Part shown: positions 42,007 through 51,113 of the stretch, one piece after another | How positions within the stretch are numbered: position 1 is the first letter of the stretch | How the letters are laid out: the number at the start of each line of letters is the position of its first letter | NCBI GenBank assembly: GCA_900771995.1 | Contig: CAAGQC010000087.1 | Coordinates: 14,975 to 78,974, forward strand | Length of the DNA stretch: 64,000 nt | Origin: Lachnospiraceae bacterium | Lineage (GTDB): Bacteria > Bacillota > Clostridia > Lachnospirales > Lachnospiraceae | Direction: 5' to 3' | Program-made: the position numbers and the translations under genes | The notes under the pieces: model-generated | The model's database searches: none | Told to the model about the DNA's origin: nothing | What the model saw: the letters and a program-made list of their open reading frames with translations, nothing else

Positions 42007-43017
42007 TTAGATACCGTAGTTGTCTACATCTTCCTGTGTAATAGTGGTTGCATCGAAGCCCTTCTCATCCATGATGATGGTCTTCTCGGAGATGGTCTCG
42101 CCGTTCTCCAGCTTCTTGATGATGTCATCAATGTAGGAAGCCTGGAAAGGATTGCACTGTCCATCGTAGTTCCAGTTGCCTGCCTTCAGTTCTTCCAGAG
42201 CCCACTTGTTGCAGTCAAAGCCCATAACGATAACGTCTTTGCCAACACCGTGGGAGATATTAGCCTTATCCAGAGCTGCTACAGCACCCTTAGCCATATC
42301 ATCGTTCTCAGCGTAGATTACGTTGAAAGGAGTACCTGCGTCGATTACGGACTGTACGATCTGCTGTGCTTTCTCTGCGTTCCACTCAGCGGTCTGCTGT
42401 GTTACCAGATTGAAGCCGTCGTTTGCTGCTGCGTCATCCAGAGCACCGGTACGACCCTGCTGTGCTGCAGAGCCCATAACACCCTGAATGTGGATAACAT
42501 TGTATTCGCTTAAGTTCTGGCTCTTTAACCAGTTCACTGCGGTCTCGCCTTCTTTTGCCATATCGGATACGATGGATGCTTCATACAGACTCTCATCTGC
42601 ATCGATGGTACGGTCGAAGAGGATAACACGGATGCCTGCATCCTGTGCGTCCTTCAGTACGGAATCCCAACCGGCGGTATCTGCTGCGGACAGAAGCAGG
42701 TAGTCAACGCCATCCTGAATGAACTTCTGTGCTGCGGTGATCTGCTCATCGTTCTTTAAGCTGTATGCAAAGGATGCTTCGTAGCCGTTAGCCTCGGTGA
42801 AGGTATTCTTCATATCCTTATCGTTGGCGGTACGGTAACCGGACTCGTTGGGGTCGTTGTTGATGATACCGACTTTGATCAGATCTCCGGAGGAGCTGGA
42901 TGCATCTGCGCTTGCGCTTCCGGTTGCTGCGCTGCTTCCTGCATTAGAGGAGCCGCATGCTACCAGGCTGAATACCATGGTTGCTGCCATTACTGCTGCT
43001 AAAATTTTCTTCTTCAT
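42007..43017 (-). CDS. Sugar-binding lipoprotein of the YtfQRT-YjfF-like transporter
   Basis: A 336-residue lipoprotein. Signal peptide MKKKILAAVMAATMVFSLVA ends at the lipobox VACG, then a Ser/Ala/Gly linker and a PBP fold with KVGIINNDPNESGYRTANDK, GVDYLLLSAADTAGWDSVLK and IRVILFDRTIDADE. It resembles the galactofuranose/arabinose-binding group; the exact sugar is not readable. Proximity to araA and araR makes L-arabinose or arabinofuranose attractive (inference). The start follows GGGAGG. The YesM/YesN pair upstream probably controls it. Confidence 0.88.
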   Translation of the reverse strand: MKKKILAAVMAATMVFSLVACGSSNAGSSAATGSASADASSSSGDLIKVGIINNDPNESGYRTANDKDMKNTFTEANGYEASFAYSLKNDEQITAAQKFIQDGVDYLLLSAADTAGWDSVLKDAQDAGIRVILFDRTIDADESLYEASIVSDMAKEGETAVNWLKSQNLSEYNVIHIQGVMGSAAQQGRTGALDDAAANDGFNLVTQQTAEWNAEKAQQIVQSVIDAGTPFNVIYAENDDMAKGAVAALDKANISHGVGKDVIVMGFDCNKWALEELKAGNWNYDGQCNPFQASYIDDIIKKLENGETISEKTIIMDEKGFDATTITQEDVDNYGI

Positions 43018-43139
43018 TGTGTAACCTCCCAATTTGTTTTTGTTCCCCAAAGAACTATTTCTTTGATGATCTTATTGTAAGACAGTCCGGTGTAAAAAAC
43101 CATGGAGATACCTCATGGAAAAGTTGGATTTTTTATGGC

Positions 43140-43188
43140 AAAAAAGAACCACCACCGCAAAAAGTTGATTTTTTTACGATAGTGGTTC
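43140..43188 (-). terminator. Terminator of the sensor-kinase gene
   Basis: Minus-strand GAACCAC pairs with GTGGTTC (43182-43188 with 43146-43152), with additional pairing inside, followed by six T. It lies immediately after the kinase stop codon. Confidence 0.75.
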
Positions 43189-43194
43189 ATTTTT

Positions 43195-44634
43195 TTAACA
43201 TTGCGGCAGTCTGACCGTGACGCAGGTGCCTTCCCCATAGGTACTGGTAATGGTGATGCCGTAATTTTCTCCGAAATTCAGGCGGATCCGCTCGTTGACA
43301 TTATAGAGGCCGTAGATATCGGTCTCCCGGGCCTTCCGGTTACGGATGCCTTCCCGCACCTGCTCTAACCGCTCCGGTGTCATGCCTTTGCCGTTGTCCG
43401 TGATCCGTAAGATGCAATCCTCTCCATCCCTCTCGCCCTCGATCCGGATCATGCCCCTGCCTCGCTTGTTCTTGATTCCGTGGTACAGTGCATTTTCCAC
43501 CAGCGGCTGTAAGGTGATCTTCGGGATCTGGCAGTGGTTCAGGTCTTCCGGAACACAGATCTCATACTGGAGGATGTCCTGATAGCGCATCTGCTGTATC
43601 TCTAAGTAGCTGCGGACATGCTGCAGTTCTTCCTTAACCTCCAGAATATCCTGTCCCTGATTCAGGGAGATCCGGAAGAAGTCCGACAGGCTGCCGACCA
43701 TTTTTACCACCTTTTTCTGCTCACCCGCCTCCGCCAGCCACACGATGGCATCCAGCGTATTATAGAGGAAATGGGGATTGATCTGGGACTGTAACAGTTC
43801 GAATTCCGCCTTGCGCAGTCTGATCTGCTCCGTTTTCACCTGCTCTAACAGTTCATTGATCTTGTCGATCATGGTATTCAGGGAATCGCTGAGCACCTGG
43901 GCTTCCACGCCGCGCGTCACATCGGACCGCACACTCAGGTCACCCTTTGCCACCTGATCCGTCACCTGGGTCAGGCGCCGGATGGGGCTCGTGATGCTGA
44001 GTGGAATATAATAGGATAAGAATAAGAACAGCACCAGGATCAAGGCAAAGGCAATCACCGAAAAACGGATCATATTCACGAAGAAATCCTGATACTGTTG
44101 CCTGCTCTCCTGAATGCCCCGGATCTCATAATAAATGTACTGGGACATGGTGTCTCCCACCAGGGATGTCACGATCTGTACGTCGTTTTCCCAGATCTCC
44201 ATATTGTCCTCGTAGCAGTTGCCCTCTCTGATATTATCCTCGATCCTGCCGATATAGGTCTCCAGATTGTTCAGATATTTTTTCACACTGGTCAGCCGCT
44301 TTAAATTCTCCCGGGATTCCGTCAGTTCCTCCAGGCCCGCCACGATCTCGTCCGCTTCCGTCAGCATATCATGCAGGCTGGACTCCTCCAGGGTCTTATT
44401 CCCCACGATCAGCAGATAGGTCTCGTAATCAAAATCCTTCTGGAAATCCAGGCTGAACTGACTGGCCATGACGGAGGAATTGATCATTGCTTCGTACCGG
44501 CTGTTGTTGTTCCACAGATTATAGAAGCAAAAGATCAGAAATAATACAAAAGGCACCAGAAGGCAAAGATAGGAATATCTTATCTTTGCCACCAGTGTCG
44601 AATGTTCATACAGTTCTTTTATCTTTTTTCTCAT
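43195..44634 (-). CDS. YesM/LytS-type sensor histidine kinase
   Basis: A 479-residue kinase: TM1 about 20-42, an extracytoplasmic helical domain, TM2 about 187-208, HAMP (VTDQVAKGDLSVRSDVT), the His_kinase domain with phospho-acceptor His288 in QINPHFLYNTLDAIVWLAEA, and HATPase_c with N-box LVENALYHGIKNKRG and G-box ITDNGKGM. This type usually regulates carbohydrate uptake genes through an AraC-type response regulator, which is the gene directly upstream (25-base gap). Good GGGAGG SD. Confidence 0.93.
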   Translation of the reverse strand: MRKKIKELYEHSTLVAKIRYSYLCLLVPFVLFLIFCFYNLWNNNSRYEAMINSSVMASQFSLDFQKDFDYETYLLIVGNKTLEESSLHDMLTEADEIVAGLEELTESRENLKRLTSVKKYLNNLETYIGRIEDNIREGNCYEDNMEIWENDVQIVTSLVGDTMSQYIYYEIRGIQESRQQYQDFFVNMIRFSVIAFALILVLFLFLSYYIPLSITSPIRRLTQVTDQVAKGDLSVRSDVTRGVEAQVLSDSLNTMIDKINELLEQVKTEQIRLRKAEFELLQSQINPHFLYNTLDAIVWLAEAGEQKKVVKMVGSLSDFFRISLNQGQDILEVKEELQHVRSYLEIQQMRYQDILQYEICVPEDLNHCQIPKITLQPLVENALYHGIKNKRGRGMIRIEGERDGEDCILRITDNGKGMTPERLEQVREGIRNRKARETDIYGLYNVNERIRLNFGENYGITITSTYGEGTCVTVRLPQC

Positions 44635-44659
44635 ACGGCATTCCCTCCCCGGCCGCCGG

Positions 44660-46264
44660 CTAATTGGTGCCGCCCCGATACTGGGTAGGGGTCATTCCCT
44701 GCGTCTTCTTGAACAGATAGGAGAAATAGTGGGGATCCTTGTAGCCCACTTCCTGACTGATCAGGCTGCTGCGTTTGCCGGTGCAGCGTAACAGCTCCTT
44801 GGCCTTGTTCATGCGGTAGTCCGTCAGATATTTGATGAAGCTCTGCCCGGTCTGCTGGCTGAAGATCATGCTCAGATGATTCGGGGAAAAATTCACATGG
44901 GACGCCAGCAGATTCAGGGAAAGTTCCTCGTCCGCATAGTTCTCGTCAATGTATTTCATCACCTGATCCACCACATCGTCATAGCGGCTGCTGGCTGCTT
45001 TATCTCTTACTTCCAGCGCTTTCTGCAGTATTCTGGTAATATAGCGGATCGCACTCTCACTGTCCTGCAGGGTCTTCTCATCCTGGCTGGGAGTCTCCAG
45101 TTCCTGCGTGTCCGTCTGCAGACTCTCCAGGAAATCCGCCACACAAAAATACGCATCCATGGTGATATACTGTCTGAAAATATTGGATTGCAGTGCCTTG
45201 TTGCTGAGATCCCGGAAAAATTCTTCCACGAAGTAGACCACTTCCTCCCGGTCACCCTGTTTTAAGAATTCCTGGATTCTGGTGCGGTCGATCTGCTTGG
45301 GATTGACTTCCTTGATATCAAAATTGTCTTCCTTCTGGGCTTCCTGTGTCATATGTCCGCTGTCGAGGATCCGGCTGTCCTGCACCAGATATCGGTGAGC
45401 AAATGCATGGCTGGCCTGTTCGAAGGATACCGGGAGCTCCCGCAGGCGGTTCACGGGTCTGCCAATGCCGCCGAAATACCGCACATGCTCATAGCCCTCC
45501 ATAATATCCTTGATCCGTTCGATGTATTCCTGCTGTAACAACAGTAACTGCTCCTCGGAATCCGATTTCAATAAGAATGCTTTGCCCTCCAGATTACGGT
45601 CAAAAGCGATCACTGTCCTGCCGTCCTCCAGTCCCCGAAGCTGTTGTTCGATCCGGATCAGGCTGCCGGAATATTCATCCTGTGCATGCCGCAGGGACTG
45701 GGTCTTGAACAGAATGATATTGTACCAGGGTGCCGACAGGTCGATCCCCAGTGTCTCCGCAGACTCCAACAGTTCCGCCACGGTGCTCTCGCCGGTGACC
45801 AGCTCCTGGAACAGTTTTCTGCGCTCACGGAGATTGTTTTCCTCCATCTCCTGCAGATATCGCTCTCTGATCTGGATGGCTCTGCGTTTTTCCTCGATCC
45901 TCGCTGACAGTTCGTCCAGTTCCGCCAGAAGTTCCTCGCCGTTGATGGGCTTGGACAGATACTGGGCCACGCCCAGTTTAATGGCTTCCTTGGCATATTC
46001 GAATTCCTGATAGCCCGACAGAATAATGATCTCTGTGTCCGGAAGTTCCTTGCGGATCAGCCGGCTCAGTTCCAGTCCGTCCATAAACGGCATCCGGATA
46101 TCGGTGATCACGATATCCGGACGTAATTTCTGGATCATGGGGTAGGCCAGTTCTCCGTCGCCGGCCTCCCCACAGAACTCATAGCCATGAGCCTTCCAGT
46201 CAATATTATTTTTGATTCCCTCACGGATGACGAATTCATCCTCCACCAAAAACACTTTCAACAT
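44660..46264 (-). CDS. YesN-type response regulator with AraC DNA-binding domain
   Basis: A 534-residue regulator. The receiver domain (1-120) has the acidic pair Glu8/Asp9, phospho-acceptor Asp55 in IVITDIRMPFMDG and Lys in LSKPINGEEL. A long middle region (130-420, with coiled coil EEKRRAIQIRERYLQEMEEN) is typical of YesN proteins. The C-terminal AraC HTH (430-534) reads LLASHVNFSPNHLSMIFSQQ and VGYKDPHYFSYLFKKTQGMT. It forms a pair with the downstream kinase and probably activates the adjacent sugar transporter. Confidence 0.93.
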   Translation of the reverse strand: MLKVFLVEDEFVIREGIKNNIDWKAHGYEFCGEAGDGELAYPMIQKLRPDIVITDIRMPFMDGLELSRLIRKELPDTEIIILSGYQEFEYAKEAIKLGVAQYLSKPINGEELLAELDELSARIEEKRRAIQIRERYLQEMEENNLRERRKLFQELVTGESTVAELLESAETLGIDLSAPWYNIILFKTQSLRHAQDEYSGSLIRIEQQLRGLEDGRTVIAFDRNLEGKAFLLKSDSEEQLLLLQQEYIERIKDIMEGYEHVRYFGGIGRPVNRLRELPVSFEQASHAFAHRYLVQDSRILDSGHMTQEAQKEDNFDIKEVNPKQIDRTRIQEFLKQGDREEVVYFVEEFFRDLSNKALQSNIFRQYITMDAYFCVADFLESLQTDTQELETPSQDEKTLQDSESAIRYITRILQKALEVRDKAASSRYDDVVDQVMKYIDENYADEELSLNLLASHVNFSPNHLSMIFSQQTGQSFIKYLTDYRMNKAKELLRCTGKRSSLISQEVGYKDPHYFSYLFKKTQGMTPTQYRGGTN

Positions 46265-46400
46265 TTCTGCGATACCCTTCTTCTATCTGTCCACAGATTC
46301 TTTTTATTTCGTTTTCTGCTTCACTATCCATTATTATACATGGAAATTCTTCCTGCGGATAGATATTTTTGGTTTTTTCGTATTCCGTTTTCCGAATGTC

Positions 46401-47897
46401 CTAGCGGTAGAATACCTCTCCCAGCATCAGATCTCTCTTCAGGTCACGGATCTTCGTATCCTTGTCAATGTATACGGCCTCAATGCCCATCATTGCTGCC
46501 CAGTCCCCCATCTGCTCTGCGGTCAGATCGTAGGTGAATGCGGTGTGATGTGCGCCGCCTGCCAGGATCCATGCTTCCGCACCGGTATACAGATCCGGCT
46601 CGGGTGTCCAGAAGTTGGTGGCTGTGGGAAGCTTCGGCATGGGCTTCTCCACCTTCTTGCAGTTCACATCGTTGATGATCAGACGGAAACGATTGCCCAG
46701 ATCGATCAGAGAAGTGGCAATACCATGACCTTCCTTGGAAGTAAATACCAGTCTGGCGGGATCTTCTCTGTCTCCCATGGACAGAGGCTGACACTTGATG
46801 CTGATGGGGCCGTCTGCAATGGTGGGGCAGATCTCCAGCATATGGGCTTCCAGAATACCCTCCTTGCCCTTGATCAGATTATAGGTGTAATCCTCCAGCA
46901 TGGAAGTACCCTTGGCATCCTTTTTGCCGGCGGTCATGATCTTCATAAGACGCACCATGGCTGCTACCTTCCAGTCGCCCTCTGCGCCAAAGCCGTAGCC
47001 CTTCTCCATCAGTCTCTGAATGGCCAGACCGGGCAGCTGCTTCAGTGCGCCCAGATCTCCGAAATGGGTAACGATAGCCTGATAGTTCTTCTCTTCCAGA
47101 AATCTCTCAAATCCCAATTCGATCTGTGCCTGTACCGCCACATGTTTTTTGAACTCCTCAGGGTCTCTTCCTTCTAATAAAATATTGTACTTCTCGTAGT
47201 ACTCATCCACCAGTGCATTGACATCGGATGCGGACACGGCATCCACACTCTCTGCGATCTCGTTCACGGGGTAAGCGTCCACTTCCCAGCCGAACTTGAT
47301 CTGTGCTTCTACCTTGTCGCCCTCGGTTACCGCTACGTTGCGCATGTTATCGGCTACACGCATGACACGGATATGGCTGCTCTCCACCACGCCGACTGCG
47401 GTGCGCATCCAGGATGCGATCTTGCCCTGTACCACAGGGTCGGACCAGTGGCCTACTACCACCTTGCGTTCCATGCGCATGCGGGTCACGATGTGGCCGT
47501 ACTCTCTGTCACCGTGGGCGGACTGGTTCTCATTCATGAAATCCATGTCGATGGTGTCATAGGGCAGTTCCTCGTTGAACTGGGTGTGGAAATGCAACAG
47601 GGGCTTGCGATACTCCTGCAATCCCAGGATCCAGGATTTCGCCGGGGAGAAAGTGTGCATCCAGGTGATGACACCGGCGCAGTTCTCATCCAGATTCGCT
47701 TCATTAAAAGTACGGCGGATCAGTTCGTTGGTGATCAGCGTCGGCTTCCATACCACTTCATAAGGCAACACACCGGAAGCGTTCAGGGCATCCACGATCT
47801 TGTGGGAATGCTCCGCAACCTTTGCCAGGCACTCGTCCCCATACAAGTCCTGTGATCCCGTACAAAACCAGAATTGATAGTTTTTTGTCTGTAACAT
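46401..47897 (-). CDS. araA: L-arabinose isomerase
   Basis: Isomerises L-arabinose to L-ribulose, the first cytoplasmic step of arabinose use. The 498 residues match AraA (about 496-500) throughout: YQFWFCTGSQDLYGDECLAK, WMHTFSPAKSWILGLQEYRK, GYGFGAEGDWKVAAMVRLMK (with a catalytic-site Glu) and EGHGIATSLIDLGNRFRLII. It needs Mn. AGGAGG precedes the ATG. A promoter overlapped by a perfect inverted repeat lies between it and araR. No araB or araD is in the window, so the pathway's kinase and epimerase lie elsewhere. Confidence 0.97.
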   Translation of the reverse strand: MLQTKNYQFWFCTGSQDLYGDECLAKVAEHSHKIVDALNASGVLPYEVVWKPTLITNELIRRTFNEANLDENCAGVITWMHTFSPAKSWILGLQEYRKPLLHFHTQFNEELPYDTIDMDFMNENQSAHGDREYGHIVTRMRMERKVVVGHWSDPVVQGKIASWMRTAVGVVESSHIRVMRVADNMRNVAVTEGDKVEAQIKFGWEVDAYPVNEIAESVDAVSASDVNALVDEYYEKYNILLEGRDPEEFKKHVAVQAQIELGFERFLEEKNYQAIVTHFGDLGALKQLPGLAIQRLMEKGYGFGAEGDWKVAAMVRLMKIMTAGKKDAKGTSMLEDYTYNLIKGKEGILEAHMLEICPTIADGPISIKCQPLSMGDREDPARLVFTSKEGHGIATSLIDLGNRFRLIINDVNCKKVEKPMPKLPTATNFWTPEPDLYTGAEAWILAGGAHHTAFTYDLTAEQMGDWAAMMGIEAVYIDKDTKIRDLKRDLMLGEVFYR

Positions 47898-47938
47898 AAG
47901 TAATACCTCCTGTCATTGAATACCATTTTGATAGTACT

Positions 47939-47973
47939 ATTTTACAACTTGTATGCTTCTGCTAACAAGTTGT
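47939..47973 (-). promoter_or_regulatory. araA promoter overlapped by an AraR-type operator
   Basis: Minus-strand TTGTTA (47963-47968), 18 bases, TAAAAT (47939-47944). A perfect 9-bp inverted repeat ACAACTTGT-N12-ACAAGTTGT (47944-47973) covers the promoter and the last codons of araR. Binding there would block araA transcription. The sequence is related to, but not the same as, the Bacillus AraR box. Confidence 0.68.
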
Positions 47974-49044
47974 ATTTCCCACCACCAGTTCGGGCTGAAT
48001 GAGAATCTTTCTCTCTTCCGGTGCCAGAGCTTCCCCGCGAAGGAGTGACAACAGCAGCTGCGCCGCCATTTCCCCCAGTTTCTCCTGCGGGTGGACGATA
48101 GTGGTCAGCTGGAACCCTCCACCGATGGCCATGTAGGAGTTGTCATACCCGGTGACGGAGATATCCTCCGGGACACGGATGCCCCGGGCCGTCAGTGCCG
48201 GAATGACCTGCATGGCGATCTGGTCGTTATAACAGACCACGCTGTCTAATTGTATCCCCTTGGAGATCAGGCGCAGGATCCCCTCCTGGGGGTGCACCTT
48301 CCGGTCCTCCGTGTGGAACCAGATCACCTTGTCCGGATCGTAGAGGACACCGGCTTCCTGCAGGGCCTGTACATACCCCCGGTGGCGGTTCTGTCCCTGA
48401 ATATCATCCGCCTTGAACACCCCGGCGATCTCCCGGTGTCCCGTATCCAGCAGATATTTTGTGATCAGGTATCCGCCTCTGCAGTCATCCATCAGTACCT
48501 GAGGCTTATCCTCCATCCGGTCAAAGCAGCCCTGAATAAACACATAGGGAATGCCGTATTCTTCCAGCCGCTCATACAAATGCAGATGCCTGCAGCTGAT
48601 CTGGCTCTTGCTGGGTTCGATGATGACACCGTCGATATCCTTCTGCAGCAGTTCCTCCAGGCATCTTGCCTCCTGGCTCCGGGAGTTTCTCGTATTTTTC
48701 AACAAAATGCTGTATCCCTGTGCCGTAAGGACTTCGTCGATGCCCTGAATGACCCGGGGAAAAATATAATCCGACAGGTAGGTGGTCACCACGGCAATAT
48801 TGTGGGACTTATGCTCCGGGCGCACCCGCTCCGACACAAAGGTTCCTTTCCCGTGTACCGCATAGATATAGCCTTCCTGTTCCAGAATGGCCAGTGCCTT
48901 GCGGACGGTCTGGCGGCTTACCTGATAGGCGGCAGCCAGCTGGTTCTCCGAAGGGACGCGGCCACCTCTTTGCAGTTCTCCCAGACGGATCTGTTCCTGC
49001 AGGTCATGGTGCATTTTATAGTATTTCAGCTGTTTTTCTTCCAT
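47962..49044 (-). CDS. araR: Arabinose repressor AraR-like (GntR HTH plus LacI-type sensor)
   Basis: A 360-residue chimeric regulator. Residues 1-75 are a GntR winged helix (GGRVPSENQLAAAYQVSRQT, VRKALAILEQEGYIYAVHGK). Residues 80-360 are a LacI/periplasmic-binding-type sensor (NIAVVTTYLSDYIFPRVIQG, DSVVCYNDQIAMQVIPALTA, ISVTGYDNSYMAIGG). This domain mix is diagnostic for AraR-type arabinose repressors, which release DNA on L-arabinose. Placement directly upstream of araA supports the name. The SD is weak (GGAAG). A perfect inverted repeat at its 3' end is the likely operator for araA. Confidence 0.9.
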   Translation of the reverse strand: MEEKQLKYYKMHHDLQEQIRLGELQRGGRVPSENQLAAAYQVSRQTVRKALAILEQEGYIYAVHGKGTFVSERVRPEHKSHNIAVVTTYLSDYIFPRVIQGIDEVLTAQGYSILLKNTRNSRSQEARCLEELLQKDIDGVIIEPSKSQISCRHLHLYERLEEYGIPYVFIQGCFDRMEDKPQVLMDDCRGGYLITKYLLDTGHREIAGVFKADDIQGQNRHRGYVQALQEAGVLYDPDKVIWFHTEDRKVHPQEGILRLISKGIQLDSVVCYNDQIAMQVIPALTARGIRVPEDISVTGYDNSYMAIGGGFQLTTIVHPQEKLGEMAAQLLLSLLRGEALAPEERKILIQPELVVGNTTC

Positions 49045-49085
49045 AGCTTCCGACCCCGTTCTTTCTCTGTGTAAGGCTCAGTGCC

Positions 49086-50207
49086 TCAGTGTCTTTCACT
49101 TTCCATCAGGATCAGCCGCCGGATCTCTTCCGCTCCGCTGACCCGGTCTCCGTCCATGGTATCATTATGGATCACGTAGTCGCAGATCTTGCGGTTGCGC
49201 TTCTCCGCGTCGATGGACAGGATCCGCAGGGTCTTTTCCTCGGTATCATAATCCGAATCGATAATATCGGCGATCAGTTTTTCCTTATCCCTCGCTACAT
49301 AGATGATATGGGTGGAAAACGAACGCTTCATGGCAATAGCGCCGCACATATCCACGGGGATCACGGCAAATTTCCCCTGATCCAGCAGGGCCTGAATATC
49401 TTCTTTTCTTGTGCCATACCGTACCCCGGCGTAGGCTGTTTTTTCGAAAAAATTCATCCGGTCAAAGGCTTCCTCCGGGACATACTTGTGACCGTAACGC
49501 CCCGGTTCCGTACAGTAGTTCACCGGGCGGACAAACAGCCCCTGTGGTCCTGTATCCCCGGCCGCCTCTCCGCCGCTGCCGCACAGCGCTTCTGTGATCT
49601 CCCGTTTGCCGGAGCCAGATGGTCCCACCAATGCCAGTACCGCCGGAGCCGTGATCTTTTCCGTCTTCGAGGTGGACGCTTTCAGGATCTGTTTCACCAG
49701 AGAGACGAATTCCGCCATGGTGTTCACAGACAGCAGGCCCGTCATCTTGGCATTCCAGGGCTTGCGCATCAGCACCGGATATTCCGCCTTGCTCTCCAGA
49801 ATATTGTGGATGGCATCGTCCAGCACAATATCGAAATGAACACGATCCTTGGCGCTTCCCAGAATAATATTTTCCGGAGGAAGCTCCGGGAACTGGGTCA
49901 TGATCTGTTCCGCCCGCACTCCCATAAAATGCGGTGACACCGCCGTAATAAAAAAGACGTCCGCGATCTGCATCAGCCTGCGGATCCCCCGTTTGGTCTC
50001 CTCCGTGGGAACCTGCCTGCGGTACAGTTCCGGATCGTTATAGAACTCTTTGATCACCGACGTCCGCCCTTCATTGGCCCAGGAAGTGATCTCCTCCATG
50101 CGGTAAGGAACTTCCGGATGATATTTTTCATTCGCCATGCGGATGGCGATACTGTTAAACGGGGCGGTAACGTCGTCCCAATCAATACCGATGCTGGGTC
50201 TGAGCAT
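49086..50207 (-). CDS. Fusion of a 5'(3')-deoxyribonucleotidase-like HAD domain with a guanylate-kinase-like domain
   Basis: A 373-residue protein. Residues 1-165 look like an NT5C-type HAD phosphatase: PSIGIDWDDVTAPFNSI with Asp9 and Asp11 as the D-x-D catalytic pair, FFITAVS, and a late DIVLDDAIHN. Residues 190-373 resemble guanylate kinase: LALVGPSGSGKREITEALCG (Gly195-Lys201), NYCTEPGRYGHKYVPEEAFD and a C-terminal DYVIHND. The residue after the P-loop Lys is Arg instead of Ser/Thr, so nucleotide kinase activity is doubtful. I start at 50207 after GAGG; a longer frame to 50234 lacks an SD. It is followed by araR after 41 bases, with no obvious functional link. Confidence 0.72.
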   Translation of the reverse strand: MLRPSIGIDWDDVTAPFNSIAIRMANEKYHPEVPYRMEEITSWANEGRTSVIKEFYNDPELYRRQVPTEETKRGIRRLMQIADVFFITAVSPHFMGVRAEQIMTQFPELPPENIILGSAKDRVHFDIVLDDAIHNILESKAEYPVLMRKPWNAKMTGLLSVNTMAEFVSLVKQILKASTSKTEKITAPAVLALVGPSGSGKREITEALCGSGGEAAGDTGPQGLFVRPVNYCTEPGRYGHKYVPEEAFDRMNFFEKTAYAGVRYGTRKEDIQALLDQGKFAVIPVDMCGAIAMKRSFSTHIIYVARDKEKLIADIIDSDYDTEEKTLRILSIDAEKRNRKICDYVIHNDTMDGDRVSGAEEIRRLILMESERH

Positions 50208-50498
50208 GCTGTAATCCTCATTTTCCCGATGCATTTTATCGCATCGTGTAATCTTGCTGCATTATGCATTCCCCGTTCTGGAATGCTTCTGAGATACAAT
50301 ATCTAGAATAACATAAACAGATACACAGCACAATCCATACCATAACCGCTCTTTTGGGCACTTCTTCCGTTGCAACCGGTGTTGTCTATTATGCCAGCCT
50401 ATTTTCCCTGAATATCTCGCATTTCTGAGGATTATCAACTATTTATTAAGGGTTTTATTGTAATAATGCACAATCGTTTTTTTCTCTATATTGCCCAA

Positions 50499-50527
50499 TT
50501 GTCAACACTTTTGAACTATGCTAGTAT
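50499..50527 (+). promoter_or_regulatory. Sigma-A promoter of the coiled-coil gene
   Basis: TTGTCA (50499-50504), 17 bases, TAGTAT (50522-50527), 23 bases upstream of the start codon. The rest of the divergent gap 50208-50498 shows no gene or strong structure. Confidence 0.6.
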
Positions 50528-50549
50528 ACTTCATACAGGAGGAGAATTC

Positions 50550-51056
50550 ATGACCAACCGAGAATTATTAGAGACAATAGTAATTAAATTAGAAAATATA
50601 GACCAGCGACTCGATAAGGTGGACCAACGGCTCGATAAGGTGGAACAACGACTGGATTCACTGGAAAAACGAATGGATTCACTGGAACAACGAATGGATA
50701 CCCTGGAAAAACGAATGGATACCCTCGAAAAACGGTTCGATAACCTGGAAGAGCGGTTCGATGCGCTGGAGCAGCGGGTTACCAATCTGGAATCCGGTCA
50801 GATTGCTATGGAACAACGTCTTATCAATCTGGAATCCGGTCAGTTCTCTATGACGAGTCGCCTTACTAATATAGAGCTGACTCTTGAGAATGAAGTCAGC
50901 CGTAATATCTGCACGATTGCGGAAGCCCATTTAGATCTATCCAGAAAATTTGATCAGGCCTTGAAGGTCAAGGATGATGATGAACTGGTTCGTGTCCGGC
51001 TGAATGTATTGGAAAATGATGTCCGAAAAATAAAACAGCGACTGGAAATTGCATAA
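50550..51056 (+). CDS. Small coiled-coil protein with heptad repeats
   Basis: A 168-residue protein with no membrane segment. Residues 10-75 are about nine near-perfect seven-residue repeats (RLDKVDQRLDKVEQRLDSLE, then RMDTLEKRMDTLEKRFDNLE), continuing as imperfect repeats (NLESGQIAMEQRLINLESGQ) and a final helix VLENDVRKIKQRLE. It would form a long parallel coiled coil. The repeats are also visible in DNA as 21-base units, so the length may vary between strains. AGGAGG precedes the ATG; the gene has its own promoter and terminator. I do not recognise a function. Confidence 0.75.
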   Translation: MTNRELLETIVIKLENIDQRLDKVDQRLDKVEQRLDSLEKRMDSLEQRMDTLEKRMDTLEKRFDNLEERFDALEQRVTNLESGQIAMEQRLINLESGQFSMTSRLTNIELTLENEVSRNICTIAEAHLDLSRKFDQALKVKDDDELVRVRLNVLENDVRKIKQRLEIA

Positions 51057-51069
51057 TTGGTTTCTATCA

Positions 51070-51101
51070 ATACCTTATCTTAATTGATAAGGTATTTTTT
51101 T
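51070..51101 (+). terminator. Terminator of the coiled-coil gene
   Basis: ATACCTTATC (51070-51079) pairs perfectly with GATAAGGTAT (51086-51095), six-base loop, followed by TTTTTTG. Confidence 0.9.
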
Positions 51102-51113
51102 GCCCTGCATCTT

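Noticed and set aside
50600..50830. Repeated 21-base units as a CRISPR array or satellite
   Set aside because: The units are in frame, code for coiled-coil heptads and lack spacers.
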